The notes under the pieces were generated by a model. The model was not told the DNA's origin. It made no database searches and saw nothing but the letters and a program-made list of their open reading frames with translations. Positions 1 to 5,368 of a DNA stretch of 8,181 nt are shown piece by piece. Every line of letters starts with the position of its first letter. Position 1 is the first letter of the stretch. Made by a program: the position numbers and the translations under genes. The stretch is from contig DATLBY010000320.1 in the NCBI GenBank assembly GCA_035526665.1, positions 1-8,181 of the forward strand. The letters run 5' to 3'. The DNA is from DATLBY01 sp035526665. GTDB lineage: Bacteria > Acidobacteriota > Terriglobia > Bryobacterales > Bryobacteraceae.

Positions 1-1136
1 CGCACGAATTTTCGACCGGTCGCCTTGGCGATCGACATCCCAAGAGAAGTTTTGCCGACGCCGGGGGGCCCAACAAAGCAGAGAATCGAGCCTTTCGGAT
101 TCTGCACAAGCCGGCGGACAGCCAGGAACTCCAGGATGCGTTCTTTTATCTTCTCGAGGCCGTAATGGTCCGATTCAAGCACCTGCTGGGCGAATTGCAG
201 GTCGCGAATTTCCTTGGACTTCTTCTTCCACGGCACCGCGAGCAACCAATCCAAGTAGTTCCTGGAAACCGTCGATTCGGCCGACATCGGCGGCATATTT
301 TCCAGGCGCTTTAACTCGGTATGAGCCTTGTCATGGGCGTCCTTGGTCATTCCCGCCGAGTCAATCTTCTTCTTCAGCTCGTCGATTTCGCTCTTTTCGC
401 CGCGCCCGAGCTCCTTCTGAATGGCCTTGATCTTTTCATTCAGGTAGTACTCTTTTTGCGCCTTTTCCATCTGGCGCTTGACGCGGCCCTGGATGGTGCG
501 ATCGACATTCAACTTTTCGATCTCGATATCCAGCATCTCCGCCACGCGGGTGAGCCTGTCGATCGGATCGAAAATTTCCAGCAACTCCTGCTTCTCTTCG
601 ATGTTGAGCTGGAGGTTTGCGCCCACCGTGTCGGCCAGCTTGCCTGGTTCGTCGACACGAATCGCCGCAATCATCGTTTCGTAGTTCAGATTCTGGCTGA
701 GTTTGACGTACTGCTCAAACAGGCTGGTCACGCGGCCCGTGAGCGCATCCAGCTGCGATCCACTCTCGACTTTAAACGCAAAGGTCTTCACCACCGACCG
801 GAAAAACCCGTCGTCCTCAGTGATGGAAACAACCTTGGCTCGCTCCACGCCCTCTACCAGAACTTTAATATTTCCATCCGGCAGCTTCAGGCTCTGCACG
901 ATGTTGGCAATTGTTCCCACGCCGAAGATCTCGTCCGGCCGCGGTTCGTCCACCGAAGCATCGTGCTGGGTAGCCAGAAAAATCTTTTTATCACCCGCCA
1001 GCGCTTCTTCAAGTGCACGGACACTCGACTCGCGCCCGACCACGAACGGCGTCATCATATACGGGAAGATAACTACGTCCCGGATCGGCATCATGGGGAG
1101 GCGTCTTGTGTCGGACTTCTCTTTGGAGGTGAGCAT
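1..1136 (-). CDS. lon: Lon ATP-dependent serine protease, N-terminal part (cut by window edge)
   Basis: Lon is a cytoplasmic AAA+ protease that unfolds and degrades damaged and short-lived regulatory proteins. Only the first 378 residues are present; the rest of the AAA+ module and the Ser-Lys protease domain lie beyond the window. The start is the ATG at 1136-1134; upstream in frame no ATG, GTG or TTG precedes a stop near 1176. The N-terminus reads LPMMPIRDVVIFPYM, the usual opening of the substrate-binding LON domain (about residues 14-205). A charged helical stretch (QMEKAQKEYYLNEKIKAIQK, around residue 220-240) is the family's coiled-coil linker. Walker A GPPGVGKTS sits at residues 356-364, the same place as in E. 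coli Lon. The frame is open throughout. The gene starts 64 bases after the clpX stop, with no clear Shine-Dalgarno and no strong terminator between, so it probably shares a transcript with tig and clpX. Confidence 0.96.
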   Translation of the reverse strand, partial: MLTSKEKSDTRRLPMMPIRDVVIFPYMMTPFVVGRESSVRALEEALAGDKKIFLATQHDASVDEPRPDEIFGVGTIANIVQSLKLPDGNIKVLVEGVERAKVVSITEDDGFFRSVVKTFAFKVESGSQLDALTGRVTSLFEQYVKLSQNLNYETMIAAIRVDEPGKLADTVGANLQLNIEEKQELLEIFDPIDRLTRVAEMLDIEIEKLNVDRTIQGRVKRQMEKAQKEYYLNEKIKAIQKELGRGEKSEIDELKKKIDSAGMTKDAHDKAHTELKRLENMPPMSAESTVSRNYLDWLLAVPWKKKSKEIRDLQFAQQVLESDHYGLEKIKERILEFLAVRRLVQNPKGSILCFVGPPGVGKTSLGMSIAKATGRKFV

Positions 1137-1200
1137 GTATTTAATTGGATGTGGGGTGGCAGGACAGGAGCGGGTTCAGGCTCCCCATCGCCGCCCTGAA

Positions 1201-2481
1201 TCAGCCCGCTTTTTCAAGCAACGCCATGTTGATCTTCTGTGTGACCACCATCTCCTTGGTCACCAGGAACTCTCGAACTTTCTTATACGAGGGGAGATAG
1301 TACATCAGATCCAGCATGAGATCTTCCAGAATCATTCGCAGACCCCGGGCTCCGACTTTACGCTCCATGGCTAGATGAGCGATGGCGTCCAGAGCATCAT
1401 CGGTAAACTTCAGTCTAACATTCTCGAATTCAAACAGCTTTTGATACTGACGTACAATCGAGTTCTTCGGCTTCGTCAGAATTTGCACCAGCGCATCCTT
1501 CTCCAGATCCTCTAGGATGGCAACCACGGGAAGCCGGCCAATAAACTCCGGGATAAATCCGAACTTGATCAAATCCACCGGCTGAATCTCGGCCATTAGA
1601 TGGGCATCGCGTTTGTTCAAGGATGAGCTGGGCCGCCGCGTTCCCTCGGTACTGGGCTCGTCCGGACCAAGGAATCCCATGGATTTCGTGCCCACGCGCC
1701 GCCCGATCACCTTTTCCAGCCCGACGAAGGCCCCACCGCAAATAAACAGGATGTTGGTCGTATCCACGGGAGTGAACTCCTGATGCGGATGCTTCCGGCC
1801 GCCTTGAGGCGGCACATTCGCGACCGTACCTTCCAGAATCTTCAAAAGCGCCTGCTGCACGCCCTCGCCGGAAACGTCCCGGGTAATGGATGGATTCTCA
1901 TCCTTGCGGCCGATTTTATCGATCTCGTCGATATAGATGATTCCCTGCTGACACCTTTGCACGTCCCAGTCGGCGTTCTGCAGGAGCCGGAGAACAATAT
2001 TCTCCACATCCTCACCCACGTACCCGGCTTCCGTCAGCGTAGTAGCGTCCACAATGGCGAACGGAACATCCAGGATCCGGGCCAGCGTCTGCGCCAGCAG
2101 TGTTTTGCCGGTCCCGGTCGGACCGATTAGCAGGATATTGGACTTGGACAGCTCCACATCCCCGGCGCGCTGCTTGTTCATCTGAATCCGCTTGTAGTGG
2201 TTGTAGACCGCTACCGCGAGCTTCTTCTTCGTGGCATCCTGACCGATGACGTACTGATCTAAATACTCTTTTAATTCCAGCGGCTTAGGAAGCTTATGGG
2301 GCGCCCCGTAGGGTTGGTCGTGCCGGTCGTCCTCAAGAATCGAGTTACAGACCGCAATACACTCATCACAAATGTAAGCCCGAGGATAATCGCTGGGGGA
2401 GGAGATCAGCTTTCCCACGACATCCTGGTTTTTGTGGCAGAAGGAGCATCGCAACGACTCGTCGGAACCAGTACGCTTCAC
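1201..2481 (-). CDS. clpX: ClpX, AAA+ unfoldase of the Clp protease
   Basis: ClpX is a hexameric ATP-driven unfoldase that delivers substrates to the ClpP peptidase. The protein has 426 residues, against 424 in E. coli. In order: an N-terminal zinc-binding domain with four cysteines (C12, C15, C38, C41); Walker A GPTGTGKT at 120-127; pore loop GYVG at 153-156; Walker B GIIYIDEIDKI at 180-190; the RKH pore loop at 229-231; the arginine-finger segment FIGRLP with R316; and sensor 2 GARGLR at 377-382. The ClpP-docking tripeptide is MGF at 268-270, where most ClpX have IGF, LGF or VGF, and the stretch from there to DLIKFG is about nine residues longer than in E. coli. The start is GTG, supported by GGAGAG (2487-2492) five bases upstream and by the zinc finger beginning at residue 12. 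No clpP lies next to it. All ATPase motifs are intact, so it should be an active unfoldase. Confidence 0.98.
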   Translation of the reverse strand: MKRTGSDESLRCSFCHKNQDVVGKLISSPSDYPRAYICDECIAVCNSILEDDRHDQPYGAPHKLPKPLELKEYLDQYVIGQDATKKKLAVAVYNHYKRIQMNKQRAGDVELSKSNILLIGPTGTGKTLLAQTLARILDVPFAIVDATTLTEAGYVGEDVENIVLRLLQNADWDVQRCQQGIIYIDEIDKIGRKDENPSITRDVSGEGVQQALLKILEGTVANVPPQGGRKHPHQEFTPVDTTNILFICGGAFVGLEKVIGRRVGTKSMGFLGPDEPSTEGTRRPSSSLNKRDAHLMAEIQPVDLIKFGFIPEFIGRLPVVAILEDLEKDALVQILTKPKNSIVRQYQKLFEFENVRLKFTDDALDAIAHLAMERKVGARGLRMILEDLMLDLMYYLPSYKKVREFLVTKEMVVTQKINMALLEKAG

Positions 2482-2552
2482 AATATCTCTCCGAGGGGTC
2501 CGGAGAGGCGAAGAATAGATATAGTTCCATCCCCGCTGGTCAAGATCTCCAT
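2478..2552 (-). CDS. Possible 24-codon leader ORF overlapping the clpX start
   Basis: ATG at 2552-2550 opens a 24-codon frame ending in TGA at 2480-2478. The stop overlaps the clpX GTG start in the four-base arrangement GTGA, which is typical of translational coupling. The ATG lies 34 bases after the tig stop. Upstream there is GGGAG thirteen bases before the ATG, a rather long spacing, so initiation may be weak. The peptide includes the stretch DGTISILRLSGPLG, which resembles the first beta-strand and turn of STAS-type anti-sigma-factor antagonists, but it is far too short to form that fold. It could be a regulatory leader, a remnant of a lost gene, or chance. Confidence 0.25.
   Translation of the reverse strand: MEILTSGDGTISILRLSGPLGEIL
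2487..2507 (-). promoter_or_regulatory. Hairpin masking the clpX ribosome-binding site
   Basis: On the clpX mRNA strand CTCTCCG and CGGAGAG form a perfect 7-bp stem with a 7-base loop. The 3' arm contains GGAGAG, the clpX Shine-Dalgarno (2487-2492), five bases ahead of the GTG start. When folded, the stem would hide the ribosome-binding site. The pairing and position are seen directly. That it represses translation, and is relieved by heat or by ribosomes passing through the leader ORF, is inference. Confidence 0.5.
2514..2543 (-). promoter_or_regulatory. Candidate sigma-70-type promoter for clpX
   Basis: TTGACC (2538-2543) matches five of six -35 consensus bases. After an 18-base spacer, TCTATT (2514-2519) matches four of six -10 bases. 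Initiation about seven bases downstream would place the 5' end at the base of the hairpin that masks the clpX ribosome-binding site, and would exclude the leader ORF start. By-eye match only; such matches can arise by chance. Confidence 0.28.
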
Positions 2553-2586
2553 GTTTACCTATTATCTCCCGAAAGTAGTTACGCGA

Positions 2587-3861
2587 TCAATCGCCGTCTT
2601 TGGCAACTTTGCGGGCATTCTCGAAAAGGAAATTGAGGGTCTTGTCGGTGCGAATGCGGGAGGCGATGCGCCCAAGCGTGCCATCCTTCTCCAACCGCAT
2701 CCTCAGAGCTGCCACCGGCTCCCGCTCCGACTTTGCAATTCGTTGCACTTCCCGGTCCACTTCCTCATTGTTGGCGTGGATAGATTCCGTATCGGCCACC
2801 TTTTCCAGCAGCAGGGAGCCCTTGACATCGCGGATCGCCCTTTCCCGCTGCGATTCCTTGATTTTGCTCCAGTCGAGGTTTAGTTTCCTGGGGTCGATGC
2901 CGCGGCCTGCCAGGCCGCGCAGTTGCTGCTCCACCTGCATCTCGATCTGCCGGTCCACGAATGCTTCAGGCACGGGGAAGTCATGCTGATTCACGAGTTC
3001 GTCGATCAGCTTGTTCTTGGCCTCCTGCTGCGCGGCGTGTTCCTTCTCCGCGTGAACAGTTTTGCGGATCGTTTCGCGAACCTCATCAATGGACTTGAAA
3101 TCGCCCAGATCCCGGGCGAACTCGTCATTCAGCTCAGGCAGCTCTTTGCGCCGCACCGCTTTGACATTGACGCGAAAACGAACTGTTTTACCCGCCAACC
3201 GCTCCTGGCCGTAGTCGTCGGGGTACTTTACTTCTACCTCTTTCTCTTCGTCCGGCGAAACGCCGCGCAGAGCCTCGGTGAACTCCGGCATAGTATCCGG
3301 ATCACCGAGGTGAAGCACCAATTCGTCGGTTTTCATCGGCTCGCCCTCCACACCCTCGATGCTTTCGAGAGACACGACCGCGTGATCGCCATCCGCCAGC
3401 GGCCGGGGATCCTCGTTCACAAATTCGGCCTTCTGGTTCCGGATCTCCTCCAAGCGGGCCTGAATCTCCTCCTCCGTAACGTCCGGTTCACTGTATGTCA
3501 CGGGAAGATTCCGGTATTCCTTGATCTCAAACTCGGGAGCAACCTCAAACTCGGCTTTGAACTTCAGCGGTTCGCCCTCGTGGAAGTGTACGTCCGTCAC
3601 GTCCGGCGTGCCCACCACTTTCAACTGGTCTTCTTCGGCCTTGGCCCGGAATGCCCGGGGGAGCAGGTGCTCCAGCACTTCCTGCCGGATTTCGTTGCCA
3701 AAGCGGCTTCGGATAAGGCTGGCGGGAGCTTTTCCGGGACGAAAACCCGGCAAAGATGCCTTCTTTTGGATGGTACCGACTACTTTGTCGGTCTCCGCTT
3801 TGACTTCTTCCAGCGGAACCATGATTTCGAGGGAGTGCTTGCAACCTTCAATTAGCGGCAT
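2587..3861 (-). CDS. tig: Trigger factor, ribosome-associated chaperone and prolyl isomerase
   Basis: Trigger factor binds the ribosome near the exit tunnel and shields nascent chains. It has 424 residues, close to the usual 430 or so. Domains: N-terminal ribosome-binding domain (about 1-120) with the signature loop GFRPGKAP at 39-46; FKBP-type prolyl-isomerase domain (about 157-236), starting DGDHAVVSL and keeping the MPEF segment at 191-194; and a long helical C-terminal chaperone domain from the KELPELNDEFARDLGDF segment (239-255) to the end. The FKBP domain departs from the common pattern: the aromatic-glycine stretch seen as DFTG in E. coli is replaced by SLES near residues 164-167, so isomerase activity may be weak. 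The ATG start fits the conserved family opening (MPLIEGCKHSLEI), although no Shine-Dalgarno precedes it. It leads the tig-clpX-lon cluster and ends 105 bases before clpX. Confidence 0.97.
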   Translation of the reverse strand: MPLIEGCKHSLEIMVPLEEVKAETDKVVGTIQKKASLPGFRPGKAPASLIRSRFGNEIRQEVLEHLLPRAFRAKAEEDQLKVVGTPDVTDVHFHEGEPLKFKAEFEVAPEFEIKEYRNLPVTYSEPDVTEEEIQARLEEIRNQKAEFVNEDPRPLADGDHAVVSLESIEGVEGEPMKTDELVLHLGDPDTMPEFTEALRGVSPDEEKEVEVKYPDDYGQERLAGKTVRFRVNVKAVRRKELPELNDEFARDLGDFKSIDEVRETIRKTVHAEKEHAAQQEAKNKLIDELVNQHDFPVPEAFVDRQIEMQVEQQLRGLAGRGIDPRKLNLDWSKIKESQRERAIRDVKGSLLLEKVADTESIHANNEEVDREVQRIAKSEREPVAALRMRLEKDGTLGRIASRIRTDKTLNFLFENARKVAKDGD

Positions 3862-3891
3862 AGATTGGAATGGGGGGCCTCAGCGGGTAGC

Positions 3892-3921
3892 TCTATATCG
3901 GGAAGTGCTTCGTGGCGTGAA
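3892..3921 (-). promoter_or_regulatory. Candidate sigma-70-type promoter for tig
   Basis: TTCACG (3916-3921) and TATAGA (3892-3897) each match four of six consensus bases and are separated by 18 bases. The pair lies between the hairpin after metK and the tig start, and would give a leader of about 25 bases. The placement is sensible, but the match is by eye only. Confidence 0.33.
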
Positions 3922-3947
3922 AAATTCTTTCATTCTGCCAGCGTACG

Positions 3948-3972
3948 GCAGGTGGGCCAGTTGCCCACCCGC
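3948..3972 (-). terminator. GC-rich hairpin after metK, possible terminator or palindromic repeat
   Basis: GGTGGGC (3951-3957) and GCCCACC (3963-3969) form a perfect 7-bp stem with a 5-base loop, extended by two more pairs beyond one mismatch. It begins 11 bases after the metK stop. A second smaller hairpin, CTGCC/GGCAG (3935-3939 and 3947-3951), overlaps it and could compete. There is no U-run directly after the stem; a run of five T on this strand lies about 24 bases further on (3920-3924). It may therefore be a weak terminator, an mRNA 3' end stabiliser or a dispersed palindromic element. Confidence 0.42.
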
Positions 3973-3982
3973 TAAATGGGAA

Positions 3983-5149
3983 CTAACGGGCGGCTGCAGC
4001 CACGTGCGCGTCCTGCTTCAACGCTTCGGCTTTGTCCGTGGATTCCCAGGAGAAAGTCGCTTCAGTCCGGCCAAAATGCCCGAATGCAGCCGTCTTCCGG
4101 TAAATGGGACGGCGCAGTTTGAGATGCTCGATCATTGCCTTGGGAGTGAGCGCAAAGTGGGCCCGGACCAGTTCCACCATGCGGGCGTCTTCAATCGTGC
4201 CCGTGCCGAACGAATCCACCATGACAGAGACAGGCTCAGCCACGCCAATCGCATAGGCGAGTTGCACTTCGCAGCGCGAGGCGAAGCCGGCAGCTACCAG
4301 GTTCTTAGCAATGTATCGCGCCATGTAGCAGGCGGACCGGTCGACCTTTGTCGGGTCTTTGCCCGAGAATGCTCCGCCGCCGTGACGGCCCATGCCGCCA
4401 TACGTGTCCACGATGATTTTGCGGCCGGTTAAGCCGGTGTCGCCGTGAGGACCGCCGATCACGAAACGGCCGGTGGGGTTGATGTGGTATTTAGTAGCCG
4501 AATCTACCAGGTTCTTCGGAACTACCAGGTCGATCACGTGCTTCTTGACTTCCGCGCGCAGGTTTTCGGTGGTTACATCGTCGTCGTGCTGCGTTGAAAC
4601 CACCACGGCGTCAATCCGGGACGGCTTCCCGTCCACATATTCCACGCTCACCTGGGACTTGCCGTCCGGCCGCAGGAAGGGCAGTTTGCCGGCGCGCCGT
4701 ATCTCGCTCAACTGGCGGGCCAGTTTATGAGCCAGCATAATGGGCAGCGGCATCAATTCCGGAGTTTCGTCGCAGGCATATCCGAACATAAGGCCCTGGT
4801 CGCCGGCGCCGCCGGTGTCCACACCCATGGCAATGTCGGGCGATTGCGACTGGATGGCGTTCAACACGCCACAGGTTTTACTGTCGTAGCCATAGGCGGC
4901 GTTGTCGAAGCCGATGTCCCGAATCACTTCGCGCGCCAGCTTGGGCACATCCACGTAGGTGGTGGTGGTAATCTCTCCCGCTACCACGCACAGCCCGGTG
5001 GTAACCATCACCTCGCACGCGACGCGTCCTGTGGGATCGTCTCTTAGAACCGCATCCAGAACCGCGTCCGAGATCTGGTCTGCCATCTTATCCGGGTGGC
5101 CTTCGGTGACCGACTCTGAAGTGAATATATGCCTGAGTTTTTCTGCCAT
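3983..5149 (-). CDS. metK: S-adenosylmethionine synthetase (methionine adenosyltransferase)
   Basis: MetK makes S-adenosylmethionine from ATP and methionine, releasing phosphate and diphosphate; it is cytoplasmic and normally a tetramer. The product has 388 residues, against 384 in E. coli. It opens with FTSESVTEGHPDKMADQISD (9-28), which carries the ATP- and metal-binding His18 and Asp20. Family signature 1, GAGDQGLMFGYA, is at 114-125. The DGKSQVSVEY strand is at 162-171, and signature 2, GGGAFSGKDPTKVDRSA (the phosphate-binding loop), is at 257-273. All expected catalytic positions are present. The ATG start is supported by AAAGGA (5158-5163) eight bases upstream; the stop is TAG. It lies 121 bases ahead of tig, separated by a hairpin and a promoter candidate, so it is probably a separate unit. 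No known SAM riboswitch was recognised in the upstream 219 bases. Confidence 0.98.
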   Translation of the reverse strand: MAEKLRHIFTSESVTEGHPDKMADQISDAVLDAVLRDDPTGRVACEVMVTTGLCVVAGEITTTTYVDVPKLAREVIRDIGFDNAAYGYDSKTCGVLNAIQSQSPDIAMGVDTGGAGDQGLMFGYACDETPELMPLPIMLAHKLARQLSEIRRAGKLPFLRPDGKSQVSVEYVDGKPSRIDAVVVSTQHDDDVTTENLRAEVKKHVIDLVVPKNLVDSATKYHINPTGRFVIGGPHGDTGLTGRKIIVDTYGGMGRHGGGAFSGKDPTKVDRSACYMARYIAKNLVAAGFASRCEVQLAYAIGVAEPVSVMVDSFGTGTIEDARMVELVRAHFALTPKAMIEHLKLRRPIYRKTAAFGHFGRTEATFSWESTDKAEALKQDAHVAAAAR

Positions 5150-5247
5150 CTAATAAATCCTTTACGCGCCTTCCCCTACGGGACACGGCGATTGGACAGT
5201 ATTGAGGAACCGCAACGATGAACTTCGCTAAGGAACCAGAAGACTTT

Positions 5248-5276
5248 AGTTTATCGAACCTTGGGAAACTACGCAA
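5248..5276 (-). promoter_or_regulatory. Candidate metK promoter
   Basis: TTGCGT (5271-5276) and TAAACT (5248-5253) are separated by exactly 17 bases and match three and four of six sigma-70 consensus positions. Transcription from here would give metK a leader of roughly 90 bases. The spacing is ideal but the boxes are modest. Confidence 0.3.
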
Positions 5277-5310
5277 TGCTTGCCTCCGGGCCCCTTTCAA
5301 GGCCCCCGCC

Positions 5311-5339
5311 CGATGAATAATCGAGCATCGATTACATCG
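5311..5339. promoter_or_regulatory. Operator-like dyad in the metK/receptor divergent region
   Basis: TAATCGA-gca-TCGATTA (5318-5334) is a perfect inverted repeat of seven bases with a three-base centre. It is flanked by CGATG (5311-5315) and CATCG (5335-5339), which extend the symmetry apart from two unpaired bases on the left. Its centre lies 43 bases upstream of the receptor start and about 50 bases behind the metK -35 candidate, where a regulator of either gene could bind. As RNA it could form a hairpin, but it has no adjoining T-run that would make it a terminator. The binding protein is unknown. Confidence 0.4.
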
Positions 5340-5368
5340 TGTTATCCTCTCGTTTAAAGGGGTATCCG

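Noticed and set aside
1175..1200. TTCAGG/CCTGAA inverted repeat between clpX and lon as a terminator
   Set aside because: The stem is only six bases with a 14-base loop and no U-run, so readthrough into lon is more likely.
321..1374. Long plus-strand open frames (321-1199 and 703-1374) opposite lon and the clpX 3' end
   Set aside because: They are antisense to clear Lon and ClpX coding sequence, have no recognisable domains, and are a common by-product of GC-rich codon use.
2482..2586. Remnant of clpP between tig and clpX
   Set aside because: The gap is 105 bases and none of its frames shows the ClpP serine or histidine active-site motifs.
2923..4432. Plus-strand open frames of about 300 codons (2923-3855 and 3521-4432)
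   Set aside because: They lie antisense to trigger factor and metK, whose sense frames contain unmistakable family motifs.
5287..5312. GC-rich inverted repeat (CGGGC/GCCCG, or GGGCC/GGCCC inside it)
   Set aside because: The stems are only five bases with alternative pairings in a run of G and C; this is expected from composition, and no T-run follows.
5150..5368. SAM-sensing riboswitch upstream of metK
   Set aside because: metK leaders often carry one, but I could not recognise the conserved core of any SAM riboswitch class. A covariance-model scan would be needed to exclude it fully.
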